Source of the DNA: Dirofilaria immitis
Lineage: Eukaryota > Nematoda > Chromadorea > Rhabditida > Onchocercidae
Length of the DNA: 64,000 nucleotides
Assembly: GCA_024305405.1 (NCBI GenBank)
Contig: JAKNDB010000087.1
Location: forward strand, 3,784,501 to 3,848,500
Direction of reading: 5' to 3'
Shown: positions 25,771-38,700 of the stretch, piece after piece
How positions within the stretch are numbered: the first letter of the stretch is position 1
Layout: the number at the start of each line of letters is the position of its first letter
Made by a program: the position numbers and the translations under genes
Notes under the pieces: generated by a model
Database searches by the model: none
The model's input: only the letters and a program-made list of their open reading frames with translations
What the model was told of the DNA's origin: nothing

Positions 25771-28365
25771 AAAAAGTTTCAATTGTGCTGAACACATTAA
25801 AACGGTGACATCATAATAAAATCTCACTATTATTAATTATATCTAACATTTTAGATCGTGAGTGCACAAAGATTATCCTGATCATCCATCTAAAAATTTC
25901 GGAATCTCTCATTTCTCATTTAGAGAGAAATTGAAGAAAACATGAAATTTACTGCTGCTACCAATACTATTATAATTGACAATATTCATTTAGTTACCCA
26001 CTTTTTCTCCACATAACAGAGAGTTTTGTTGAGAATCAACAACAACTGAAAATCACCAACTTTGTTATACTGAAAAGTTGAAAATAATAAAAAATTAAAA
26101 TGCTTAAGACATAATAAGAGGCAATGAAATTGAACTGATCGATATTTTTAACTTTTCACTGTGAGCTCTTTATATTTAAGGAATATAAACAAATTAACGA
26201 TGGATAACGAATTTGAAAAAGATAGAGAAAGTTAGAACGAATTATGAGAACTTGATAATGAACAAATCTAATAGAAAACCTTTTAGAATTAATTTTCATT
26301 TAACTAATTGTGAGATGAATAAAAATTCCATGAAATAAGTTTACAAACTAATTTACAAGCAAAATGGAATTTTCTTATCCATCCCCTTTACCTCAATCAA
26401 ACGTTTGAAATAGCATTTCCAATCGGAACTTATAAAAATGATTGAATCTTAGAAGCTTGAAATTTTTAAATAATTCGAAAAAATTTTTTTCGAATTTTTT
26501 TACAATAACGTTTAATGCAACAAATGCAAACAGAATTTTCGGTTAAGAATCCAATTATTACCAAAAGCCAGCAACAACAGCCGAAAGACAGAGTACATTA
26601 GAAAACACTTCAGAAAAACCGACCGTCCTGAGAGCAGTGAAAACGAGACAATGATGCATGCTGGACGCTTATGTATGTAATTAAGCTAGTTCGATGAGGC
26701 TGGAAATTTGCATATTTCTATAATTAATTAGCGTACATTGATTGAAGAAGAAGAGATAAGCCTGACTTGTGAAGGTTTATGGATGTAACAGATTGCTAAA
26801 TAGTTGCAGACTGAAACTTAGGGATGGAATACCATCTGGCAGCGAATTTTCAGACTTCACTCATAAATAGAATTTGTAAGGGACGAAATGAACACTTAGT
26901 GACATTTAATAAAAGTTGAAAAATACTAGAAAATTTTTGCAATTCTCTTAAAAACCTATGAATTGTAATAATTTTCTTTTTCCAGGATGCAAAATGTCCA
27001 GTCCGAATCTTCTATTTTCAAGTTTCATGATTATGAAGTGATTGGCTGTTGAAGGTCACTAAACATTTGCTTATCAACAAAAAGATGCAAGAAAAATCGA
27101 AGAAAAAAACGCAACTTTTTTACAAGCTACCGCTATTTATATTAATTACCATTAAGTTATCATTAAATATCAACCGGAAGAGATGTTCAAGACACACCAA
27201 TTTTTTAAACTCTCCATTGGCTCTTTTGGCCATCTCTCTTGTCCAAAAAACACATCGCTGAATTGTTAAAAGTCCTTCACTCAAAAACAGAAATATGTTT
27301 CGATGTCGCGCACATTGAAGCAATTTATCAAATTATGAAGGAGCGAAGATCACTTGTCTTGTGATATTTTTCTTTATCAGATGTAACCATATATTTTTTT
27401 TTTTTTGATTTCTTAAAATATTGAGTCATGACTGCAGTTCTCTTCAGATCACGGTACATTTAACTTTTCCTTATATTGGCATAAGTTCAGAGAGATTCAT
27501 GGAATAGTACGAATCAAGTTTAATCTTTGGTCTTAGTGCTAATTGAGACATCTTCACAGAAGGGAAGCAAACAACGGAGAGGAAACAAAGAGGAAGAAAA
27601 AGGTAAAAAGTACGTACAATACGAGTATGTTCCAAAATTTCGATGGTAGAACCATGCAGATTAAAAATGCTTCAAAAAATTCATACGATCTTGTTCATGA
27701 GTTACCTAGCAAAGAGATGGATCCAATGCCTCCGTACTTATTTTATGTTTATCGTATAAAGCGAAGCGATCTTGAAATTGTCTTCTTCCACAAAGTTTGC
27801 TCTATCATTTAAGCGCTATGAACATTTCATCAACAAATCACTTTAATTGAGTATATTGTATCGCAGAGTTTGATAAAATTAAGTATTGATCAATCTGTTA
27901 AATCAGTTATTAATAACATAGATTAAAAATGATTTCAATTACTTGATCTGTAGGTTAATAATTGCAGTTCACTTTCAAATTCTTGACATTATTGACCTTC
28001 GTTATTTCTACATCACGTGAAGTATTTGAACTTTGTTTTACGGTGAATTATAATTTGGACAAGTGTCCTTTGCATAATTTATAATAAGCATAATAAGCAT
28101 TAATTTCCTTGTTATGTACTACTCAAGACTTGCGGTACTTCACAGTCACTCTTAATGAGGAATTTCAAAAGTAATTTGACCTTTCAAAGTGCAGTACTGA
28201 GATATCCATTAATATGTGTAACCTCTTATAAGTTATATTATATATGCAAGCTTTTTTTCTTGTGAAATACAGGCTTTAAACGATATCTCGATTTCGATTT
28301 CTCTCTATATTTTCTACCAATATTTTCACAAAAAAATTATTAGTTTCATTGGTTCTCGATTCAAT
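25771..28365. other. Spacer between locus C and the UGT gene
   Basis: Possible 5' exons of locus C (minus strand, near 25.85-26.0 kb) could not be fixed. On the plus strand a basic frame at 27543-27812 (KRKKKVKSTYN...) has plausible splice-like edges (TTCACAG at about 27561) but no recognisable family, so I do not call it a gene. The rest shows nothing beyond AT-rich sequence. Confidence 0.35.
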
Positions 28366-31300
28366 ATGCTTTTGCATGCGGCCTTGCTTTCAATGTTGTT
28401 GGAATCTATCTTTTCTTATAAAATATTGATATTTTCACCACGTCTGGCTCATAGTCATATCAATTTCATGGGAATATTAGCGGATGTTCTGGTAGAAGCT
28501 GGACACGATATAGTATGTCTTTCATAAAAATTTTTAAATTAAAATTGTAAAGAAAAAAATTAAGCCTCAACTACTTTAATTTTAATTAAATTAGTTTGAA
28601 ATTTAGAAATTCAGCAATGAATCAAAGCTAAATAAGCATAAATAATATATATTTATTAACTTATTTTGTACAGTATATCATTAATTTTACAGACAATTTT
28701 ATGCCCGATTTAAATCCAGATGTATCTAATAATGGTTCCAAATTGGCGAAGATAGTACGGAAAACTTTTTCGAACACAAACAATCAAATCTTAAAGAAAA
28801 ATTCAGCAAGAGAAAAGTGGAAGAAAAAAGGCGACAGTATTTTACAAGTCTACAGGGTTTTTAAGCTTAATTATTATCATTTGAATATGATTATGCAATG
28901 TATAAAATCTTCAAAATATCTAACAATGATTTAATTCCACGCTTAATTTATAAATAATGAGTTTGATGTAAATGGACATATAAATTCTTGTATAAATGCA
29001 GGCATATCCTGTTTTCAGTGATTTTATTTTATAGTTATTTCAACAATTGGCAGATTCACAGAGATTGATGTGTCTAGGTAAGTTGATTATACTTTTGATG
29101 ATTTCGAAAAATTAATTTTTATTATTTCAAGTTATTGGTGGTAGCTGATTTTGTTCTTTCTAATCTATTTGATAAATAAATTGAATTTTGAGAGCATTTG
29201 GAAGACGATAAGCTAATAAGTTGGTTACAAACAGAACAGTACGATTTGGGTATCACCGAACAAATCAGTTTCTGTGGATATGCTATTTTCAACAGAATTG
29301 GTCTCAATAACCAGGTTACCGCAGGAGCAATTACATTAATGGAAGTATTGAGCGATCCCTTTGGTGTAAGCTCTAATCCGAGCTATGTTCCCGGTCTGCC
29401 ATTTTTTCTTTGCTACGACATCCTTTTGGTATTTCGAGTAAGATTCGGCAGTCATTTAGTAAAGATTAGAGGAACTGCATAATTTTGAATAAAACTGTAA
29501 GCAAAATTAAAAATTCTAAAATTAAATTATTCACTAATACGTCGCTGAATGTATTTGCTATTTAACTTTTATTACATTTATCTTTCATTTTTTAGGTGGT
29601 TTTTCTTCGAAAGCAGATAAAATGAATTATCTTGAAAGACTAGCAAACATTATCATATATACAACAAGTTATATCTTAACAAAGTTTGTTTGGGAACCAG
29701 CAGTGCAAAGTCTCCAACATAATTTACCCAACAATTTCAATTACATTGTATGTTTTTGCAAATGATGCGCATTGTCCTTTTTTGTAGTTAATTTAATAAG
29801 ATCTAGACAAAGAAAGAATATTTGATCTTATGAGATCCTGAAATAGGATCATTATGTCAGTCTCGAAATATGCTTTTTGATATATGCATTTATCGAAATT
29901 CGGAAATTTGGATCATCTAATATGATTGAAGTTTCCAGAAATACATCTCGATGAAATTTTTTCCCAAAATTTGCTAGGTACTGTTTTCTAGTCAATTTTT
30001 AGTGCATTGAACGGTGTCGAAATAATAAGCAAATGTTCAATTTAAATTTTGCGAAAAATGAATGAATATACATATCTCAAAATTAATGATGATATCGAAT
30101 TTTTATGGGAAGATGTAAAATGGGATAAGTATTGTTGTAAAATTATTAAGGAAACATTGAAGAATAGCTCATTATATTTTGTGAATACTGATGAATTACT
30201 GGATTTCCCACGTCTGGTTAGCCATAAAATTGTATTTATTGGCGGAATAGCTGTTGCAAAACCTACAGCGCTTACTGAGGTATTTTTTTGAAGCAAATAC
30301 ATAGCGCAGAAGATCATTCACTAGTCATGAAATGATACTGAATCCAGGATATCATCATTTAGGATTACCAACAACTTATGGACTATTCTGAATGTGGTGT
30401 CATCTTAGTATCGTTCGGAACAGTGGTGAAGAGCAAGTACATGAGTGATGATGAAAAAAGATATTCCAAGATGCGTTCTGACAATTTCCTGAAGTATTTT
30501 TCATTTAACTCATCTCAAGATTGAGTCAGAAATGTTTTCAGTTTATCTATTTAAATAATACCATTTGAGCAATAGAACTTATTTTGAATATTCCTTAAAA
30601 TATTCATAACACCTCATCAAAATTTATTGTTGGAAACAGAAAAGTGAAATAATAATAAGATTAATTCTTGAATTAGAAGGAATGAAAAATACCTTAGATT
30701 ACTTTCTTATGGAAATACGAAAATGAAAATGAAGAAAGAGAAGATACATATCTTTCCAATGTCGTTAAAAGGAAATGGATACCGCAAAATGATATTCTCA
30801 GTGGGTTCTCCTATTGCTTATTTTTTTGAATACTATGATTTCAGCATGAATAACAGTGAGCAAAGTCTTAGTTGTTTGATTTTTTTGATCGTAGAAATCG
30901 CCACTTCAAGCATCATTAGATCAAAGTCAAGATTTCTTTTAGCTGAAATCATCTTATTATTCCGTAACTCAATTACTTCATGAAAAAATTTCAGATCATC
31001 ACAATCTTTTGGCATTTATATCTCATTGCGGCCAAAATAGTCTTATGGAAAGTGTCAGTGCTGGTGTACCACTCATTTGCATACCACTATTTGCTGATCA
31101 ATTCAGAAATGCCAAAACAGCAGAAAATAGAAATATAGCAATTATCCTGAACAAGGAACAACTTACGACAAATGCCTTAGCTTCTGCACTTAAAACTATC
31201 ATCTATGAAGAAAGGTTGTAATGTTTATATATCAATGCAGTTGCATTCAATTGTTGTCTTTGAGTTTTACTCCTCTCCATTTAAAGAGGAAAATCTCACT

Positions 31301-31726
31301 TTTTATAGGGCGATGAATTGAAGATGATAAAGAAAATTCTATCTTATAGCAAATCATATATGCTCTCAATCATTAATATTATATTAATATTACAAATTTT
31401 TATAAAATGTTATGTATTTTATATCTTCTTCCAGTTTCAGTTACCGGGAAAATGCGAAGAAGCTGAAAGAGATGATAAAGCATAAGCCAATATCAGCTAA
31501 GGAACGACTCATACGAAATATTGAATTCATCATAAAATATGGACCAACTGATAATTTCAACGTTGCTAGTATTGAATTAAACATTTTTCAGTATTACCTT
31601 ATAGATGTTTTACTTGTGATAATGCCTTTTATTTCATTTGTAATTTACTTATCAGCAAATATTACATCGTACATATTTTTTTGCTTTGTTCGACTTCGAA
31701 AATTTCTATTTTCTTCTGTTCAGTGA
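28366..31726 (+). CDS. UDP-glycosyltransferase (UGT family)
   Basis: Exons: 28366-28512, 28674-28856, 29035-29077, 29193-29393, 29596-29747, 30151-30279 (could start at 30130), 30363-30493, 30698-30800, 30995-31214 and 31441-31726. With one added base the sum is 532 codons including stop, the normal UGT length. The protein begins with a signal peptide (MLLHAALLSMLLESIFS), then the acceptor-binding motif LAHSHINFMG with the likely catalytic His31. PSYVPG, FVNTDELLDFPR and GVILVSFGTVVKS follow, then the UDP-sugar signature FISHCGQNSLMESV, and a C-terminal membrane anchor (YYLIDVLLVIMPFISFVIYL). It would conjugate small lipophilic molecules in the ER lumen. Exon 7 has a one-base-short A-run (30454-30459) and then TGA at 30479-30481 where family members have a sense codon, so the allele may be broken. 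AATAAA lies 45 bp past the stop. Confidence 0.88.
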
Positions 31727-31776
31727 AAGAGTAAATGCTCGGAAATTGGATTAAAAACAAACTGTGATTTTAAATT

Positions 31777-31782
31777 AATAAA
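31777..31782 (+). terminator. Candidate polyadenylation signal of the UGT gene
   Basis: AATAAA about 50 bp downstream of the UGT stop codon, in a typical position for a nematode 3' UTR. No transcript evidence is available. Confidence 0.5.
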
Positions 31783-34700
31783 AATTCTGGTTCACTATGA
31801 AAACATTTGAACAATTTTGGATTGGGAAATTTCTTTTCTTATAAGTAGTTATTGATCGAAGAATGACAGAACATTTTCAAAATCTATTCGTCACATTCTA
31901 CATTTTATAATATACTTTTTATCAGTATAAGTTCTTGCATTTACTAATATTTACATTTTTAGAAACAAAAATGCAAATTCATCAAAAGTCATGAATTATT
32001 GTTATATTTATTTCACTTGGATATATGTTAAGAAGTGGTCATCTTTCAAATTTAAATATACTGGTTACGCTATTGCAAACAAGATTGGATAAAAAATTTT
32101 TAAGACTGAAACTTGATAAGTTTTTGATGTTCGATAAGAACAAAAATTGTCAATGATTGTTAGAGCAAAATCGGCATGAAATGGTTAAATGAGCTGGGGT
32201 CAAAGAAATGATTTATCCTATTGATTTATTCATTCATTTACTCATTGCTTTCCTACTTGATTTATTCTTTTCCCGCTCTATTGAATGATCGATGAAAGAT
32301 AAGAATTAACAGTGATAATAAATGATAATTCATAATCGTATAAATCTTTCCTTGCTACATATATGTGAAGGATCAATTATTTATTCAATATGTATATAAG
32401 TAAGTGAAATTACTGCCATTACTATATTTATCAAGATTATACCTGTCTGAATTCAATTACTTGATAATTGCTCATAAATACAAAATTCCTGCTTAAATAA
32501 TATGCCAATGGCATATTGTTTATTAATATCCATAGTTTTAATTAGATACACATTGGAAATTAATCCAATACTTCCAAATCTTTATACTTTAACTCAAATC
32601 AATTATGAAAATTGTGATTTATTTCATGCAAACTATGACTTTTTTTATTTTTTAAACTTGAAAGTTGCTAGTATTTTAGTATAGTTCATTGGAAAATTGC
32701 ATATTTATTTAATAAAATAAATTTGATAGGAAAAAGAACGAAAGTTGCTGTGATACATATATTCATCTTACTCATACAGACAAGATAACTTCTATCCTAA
32801 AGCAACAACACTCAAAGAACTTGAAATATAATTAAAGTTTGAATCTTTTATAAGTTTATAAGAAAATATAAGTTCTTTTATAAGGTAAAGCTTTTCTTTC
32901 TTTTTTTTTTTTATATCCATGGATGAGTAGAACGTAGAATAAAATGAATTGAATGAATTTTTGTCAAAAATAAAATAAAATTATAAGCGATTGAGTGTAT
33001 GTATACGTCGTAACTATTATGAATATTTCCTTCAATTTGCATCTCATACGTATTTGAGTATATCGAATCTTTGAAAATTATGAGAAATTTTGACTTCCAA
33101 TATATTTCAAACATAATTAAATGTACGCAAACAAAAAAAAAAATCATATATTTCATTTACATTATTCTTATTTATTTATATTTCAAGAAAAAAAAATGTT
33201 TTATGTTGAGAATATCTTTATTATATTCAATGCCATGTAAAAACGGATTTTAAAATAAGCTGGTCTGACGAGCAACATCATAAATCAAATATATCGGAAT
33301 TTGATTAATTTGAAAAATTCAACTTGTTCATATTTATAGTAAATCTAAATTTTAGTTATGCTTAGTTTGAATTAACAGGAACTTAAATTTTATGATATTA
33401 CATGCAAATTATAAAATAGAAATTTCAATAACCGCGGAATTCAAAATCACTGATGATCTAAAGATTAATATCATAAATGTGTTTTCATATGAGCAGTTAA
33501 TTGGATTTAAATGATTATTAAAAGAAGCTTTTGGGAAAATATTTGTAGAATAACAGTAATTTTATTACTAAAAATAGATTTTTTCTTTGAGGACTGTAAA
33601 CTTCTTGGAGTGGACAAGTCACTAACTATTTTAATATAGGATGATAGGCTGAGCAAATCATTTGTTTTAAGTTTCAACTTGCCTGAAGAGAAAGAAGTTT
33701 TAAATCAATCGGTGATAAGATAAAAGATTGGAACCGGAAGATTCATATTGTTGAATGTTAAGAGAGTTTGTGAGAAGCATTGACAGTCCTTCACGTCAAG
33801 ATGGCGAATGTAACTTTATGAATTTAAACGTAATAAATGAAAAGCTTGAAAATTGAAAAAGTTTTAAAGAAGGTATGTTTGCTTGTGTTTTATGTGAGAT
33901 TTTCTCATTTTCTTCGTTATTCAGATAGTGTATCGTCTTCTTGCAGATAGCAAATTTCTTCGAATGAGAGAGTGTAATTTTGTTGAAATAAGAAAAGTTT
34001 GAGGTGAAACAGCTGGCATGAGGATTTATCTATTTACTTCCCACACATATCACGATGTATAAATAAAACAAATCTTTTACTGTGCAATCTTCCACTAAAT
34101 CATTGAATCAATCAAAAATTTGAAGAAATTTTTGGAAATTATTCATAGAGAAAATTCAAGTTGATTTAATTAAATTTAAGTGATTATGAAAGAAATCTTC
34201 TGATTAATGAATACAACAGGAACATTCTATAAAATCTTATAATTTAAATGTTTTTTTCCAAAGCAATACACGCTGACGCATTGAGTGTTAATTATTCTTA
34301 AAATGATTCCAAGAATTTAGTCTATAATAAATTTAACTTAAATAGTGCAAATTAATAAATTACTGAAATTTGAATTCTACTAATATACAGATGATTCCTG
34401 GTTGATACCGAGATTCGAAATAAATAATTTCTTTTTTTTTTTTTTGTTATTCGTTTCTTTGTCTACTTGATTATAATTAGTTGACATTATTATAATGTTA
34501 TCTAAATTTCATTTGTTGCAAGCAATAGTTCTTATAAGCCTTGGCAATCTATGTTAATTAGTAAAAAATTAAATAATCAGAGATCAGCATTAGTAACTTT
34601 TCCCCATTCTCGTTACTAATATTACAATAGTATTTTTATTTCAATATTAGTTAGTTCAATTTAACGTTGAAGGATGAATGCTATATCTCATAAAACAATA

Positions 34701-34819
34701 ACACTTTCTTACTGGAGGTGGTTGATTTTGTTGAAAAGCATTTCGAAGAATTTTAACTGTTGTTAGAAAGAAAAATAAAACTTTTTAGTTGTTGTGAGAG
34801 CAACGTTCCGCACTATGCA

Positions 34820-34860
34820 ACATACGCACACACGCATGCACATACGCGTACACGTACACA
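34820..34860. repeat. 41-nt perfectly alternating purine-pyrimidine tract
   Basis: From 34820 to 34860 purines and pyrimidines alternate without a break (ACATACGCACACACGCATGC and on to GCGTACACGTACACA). Such tracts with CA/CG steps favour left-handed Z-DNA. It lies about 890 bp upstream of the troponin T start codon. Confidence 0.8.
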
Positions 34861-34953
34861 ATTCACAATATCTTTTCTTATTGTTCTTTCAACATGAAAT
34901 ATATAAATTTATTATTATTAGTGATACCAGTATGCGAATAGATGTATATATAT

Positions 34954-34995
34954 AAAGAGAGAGAGAGAGAGAAAAAAGAGAGAAGGAGAGAGAGA
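34954..34995 (+). repeat. 42-nt polypurine (GA-rich) tract
   Basis: The tract is unbroken A/G from 34954 to 34995 and largely (GA)n with a short A-run. Polypurine mirror tracts can form triplex DNA and often act as GAGA-type promoter elements. Here it lies about 750 bp upstream of troponin T. Confidence 0.75.
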
Positions 34996-34998
34996 TGT

Positions 34999-35053
34999 TG
35001 GAAAGCCTAAAGTATTGCTGAAGCAGTTGTGTTTTGTGTCCTCAGGCTTTCCA
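34999..35053 (+). repeat. Inverted repeat able to form a stem-loop
   Basis: TGGAAAGCCT (34999-35008) and AGGCTTTCCA (35044-35053) pair perfectly over 10 bp with a 35-nt loop. GTTGG and CCAAC just outside can extend the stem across a bulge. A second small palindrome, ACTCTCTTCGAGAGT, follows near 35066-35080. It could be a structured RNA or chance; nothing proves transcription. Confidence 0.5.
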
Positions 35054-35096
35054 GCCAACAAAGCACTCTCTTCGAGAGTTCAAGATCACATACACG

Positions 35097-35117
35097 TATA
35101 TATATATATATATATAT
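35097..35117. repeat. (TA)n microsatellite
   Basis: A run of about ten TA dinucleotides between ACACG and CAG. Confidence 0.9.
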
Positions 35118-35747
35118 CAGCAAATAAAACAACCCACTCTCATTCTCTCCCAACAAAAATTCCTGTTCTTAAGAACTTTAGTTTTTCAAATAACCTTCAT
35201 CACCCTTAATATTCCTTGATTTTGTTCATAAGCAACTTGGTGGAAGCAAAAGAGATCATTTCTTTCAATTGTGAACTTGTATCGATGTTTAATTAAGTGG
35301 GAAGTTTATTTAAAGTAATCATACTAGGTTTGACAGAATAAGTTTGAGAAAGGAAATTCGCGTACCATAATATTGTTGTTCTAATTTATTTGACTTTTCC
35401 GAAAGCAACTGAAATTCAAGGTGAATTTTAAAAGTGAAGTAAAACATATTTTTCGTCCTCCTTTTAATCGATAGAATTATACTTTTCGGGAACACAAACA
35501 GTGCAATATTAATTAATCTTAGTGATGATATGATAATCTCTAATGTAGAAACTTCGTTTTTATTTTCCCTGTATAATACTCGACTTCAGTATAACTGCAC
35601 CTTTCAATATTCACCTTTCGTTATTTTGTTTTAGGATTTCATTTCATTTTGAATACTGTTGTGCTCTACATTGTTAATAACATTACCAGTTTTGTTTTAC
35701 GTAATTTTAGTTTATCAGATCTATCAAAATAAAGCTGCAAAGAGAGA

Positions 35748-38700
35748 ATGGCAGAAGAAGAGGAAGAGATGTAAGTTTAACTTTTAAATGCAGCGGTTGT
35801 AAATATTCATTGATATTGATCTAAACAGCTTGACTTCCAGGACTTCCAGTTTTTAAATTTTTACTGCGTGCTTCAATTCTTTCAGTACTGAGGAGGAGGA
35901 AGATGAAGAAGTAGAGGAAGAAGAGGAAGCAGAAGAAGCCGTTGAACCAGCATCGGCAGTTCCGGAATCTGCAGAAGATCGAACTGAAAAAGCAGAAGCT
36001 ACGCCTCAGTGAGTTGAAATTTAAAATTTTCAAGTAACTTTTATGCTTCTACATTCTAAATACAAATTTTCTATTTCTTAGTCATCTGATTTAACGACGA
36101 AAATATGTGATGAATTTTCAAATATAATGTTAGGTTTTCTTTCTAAATCAAAGAAAAAATTGAAACTTGAAACGAAGTTTATTTTTTCTCCTCTCTAAAC
36201 ATAATTAATTTTTTTCAAACGAAGTGGGACATGTGTAAGAAACCATTCTCTGTAATACACGAATGATATTTTTTGTTCATTTGCAAAAAGGATTTATGAA
36301 ACTTTTAATAAAGTGGGCATCTTCACATACACTGCAGAAGATATCTTGCAATACACTCGTTCCTCGATCATTGACTACTGCATCAGAAGACTCTGTAATA
36401 CAGAAAAACTAATTATGTGAACATATTTCAGGTTGAGGCGTGCGCCACCTCAAGAAAAAGAAGAAGCACCAGCTGAACAGACAGAAGCTGAAAAGGCTAT
36501 GCTTGTGAGACGCTACTTCAGTTTAATTTATTTGCTGTAAAATTACTGTTTTTGGGTGAAGAACAGAAATGTATTTTTCGGTTTTGCATCCAGTTTATTC
36601 AAAAATTTAAATTTTGTGATAACATTCAGGTCGAGAATTAATTCGTCTGAAGTCGACATTTTACATATGTCGGTGAGTATGGAACACACATTTATTTCTA
36701 CTTCAGGCCGCCCAAAAAGACATCAGGAGGAAGAAGCAGCCAAAATTCAAGATTATGAAGAAAGAAGACGAGTTGAGAAAGAAAAAATTGAAGAAGAGCT
36801 ACGAGCGCTGAAGGAAAAACAAGAACAAAGAAGGCAACAACGTGAACAAGAAGAACGAGAATTCGCGGAAAGGCAACGTGAAAATGAAGAAAAACGACGA
36901 CAGGAGGAGGTATCATTTTTCGAGAATCCTTTTGATTAATTCCTTAAATTCCTGCACGTTATTTTCTTGTATGTATTACTTCATATTATTTAAAATGTTC
37001 AAAATTGCTATCTATAAACCTTGCGAACTTATTAGTTCGTCTTGAGAGAAGATAGATTTTAACTAATTTTTAAAAGATTTACCTTTTTTGACTCATATTT
37101 TAACCCATACTTTAATGTTACGTCATCATTATATTTTTTAGTCCCAGAAATAAGATTGGTTTCCTTTCTCTTATCTTATAAAGTTTTTGTGTGATTTTAG
37201 CAATAGCGGCGTCATTTAACTTAATAGACCGTATTTAATTATGTAGTCTTTATATGCTAATTTATTAAGGAAATAATAATGCTTTATTTGCTAAACTTAC
37301 TATCTCATCCATGCAACTATGCCTTAGGAATTTTTTTCTTTCCTTAGTTACGAATTTTTATAAAATGGCTTTTCGATGTTGCAGTTCACGTTTCTCACAT
37401 TGAAATTACAGATAATTATTAAACAGCTTATTATATAACTATTAATTCCTCCTCATATTTTCAGGAAGAAAGTAAAGCACGAATTGAAGCGGAGAAGCAA
37501 CGACGAGAGGAAGAAAGAAAGAAGCGACAGAATTTGATGGCTGGCTCGTTTGCCGCCGGGACAGCAGCTGGTGGAAAGAATTTCGTGATCCAAAAATCAG
37601 AAAAGACTGACCAGATGAAGACTCTTACTGTAAATCTTCGTTTTTAGAAGTAGCGTCAAAATTCGACTGAATAATTAAAATAGAACAATTAGAATTAAAT
37701 TTAAAATAATAAGATGAACTAATTCAATAATACTTTTGTTTCGGGATATCTTTTTGAAAATCTATTAAATTATTTCGTTTCATTGATATTACATTTTCTT
37801 TTATTTTTCATCAAGCATTTATGAAATGGAATTTGAAGTTCAAGTTTGAACTAATGATTTTGTATATTTATAAGGCCAAGCAAGAAATGAGCGACGAAGG
37901 GAAAAAATAGCAAAACAAGCATTTCTGGAAGCAATTCAACGTCGTGGAGCCAATGTAGCCGATTTGTTACCAAATGACTTAAAAGACAGAATTAAGCAGT
38001 TACACTCACGTATTGTAAAATTGGAAGGCGAAAAGTATGATTTGGAAAAAGACACGAGCGCCAAGAATATGACGTATGTTCTTTTACCTGCAAATCGTAC
38101 TTAAATTCTCGATCCAAAAAATATTAATAACGCAGAAGATATGATGTTACTGATAGATGAAAGATTATTCAAGTGAATACATTTTAGTTGAAAGAACTAC
38201 ACGAGCGTGAACGTCAGGTTGCTCGCAATAAAGCTTTGCAAAAGGTCTAGATCCTGAAGAAGCAGCTGCCTCCATACATCCGGTTGGTCGACTTTCAATG
38301 CTACAATTAAATTAAGTGATGAATCAGTCATGACGTGAACAACGTCATTGATAAGAAAATAACCAAGAGAACAATCAGTGGAATAGTTAATCTAATTGAT
38401 AGATAAATAAATATTTTCTTTACAAACTTAATAATTATCTTGCATCTGAATATTTAATTTTTTTAGCCAAAGATCAATGTCGTATCAAAGTTCGACCGTC
38501 AAATTGATAGACGCTCATACGGAGATCGGCGGGATCTTTACGAACACGTAATATTTTCTTGTAAAGAATTCATTTGCATACATTCTTATTTTATTCCACT
38601 AGATATGTTACAGAAATTGCATAGAACCTTTCAAATTTAGAGGCCTAAAATTAGACAAAAAAATTATTTAGACAAAGGAACGACATTAAAATAGACTCGA

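Larger units (their letters stand above)
31783..35747. other. Four-kilobase gene-free region upstream of troponin T
   Basis: No exon could be supported on either strand. Short frames (32502-32684, 32911-33156, 35015-35219) are random or repeat-driven. The last 900 bp carries an alternating purine-pyrimidine tract, a polypurine tract, a hairpin and a TA repeat (separate entries), possibly part of the muscle gene's promoter region. Confidence 0.45.

Noticed and set aside
35015..35219. Small frames across the TA repeat
   Set aside because: Driven by the (TA)n tract and hairpin; no start context or homology.
36556..36939. Troponin T exon 4 read as starting at 36556 with its own ATG
   Set aside because: The stretch before 36707 lies upstream of a TTCAG acceptor and is non-conserved; the frame only appears joined because of the short A-run at 36714-36718.
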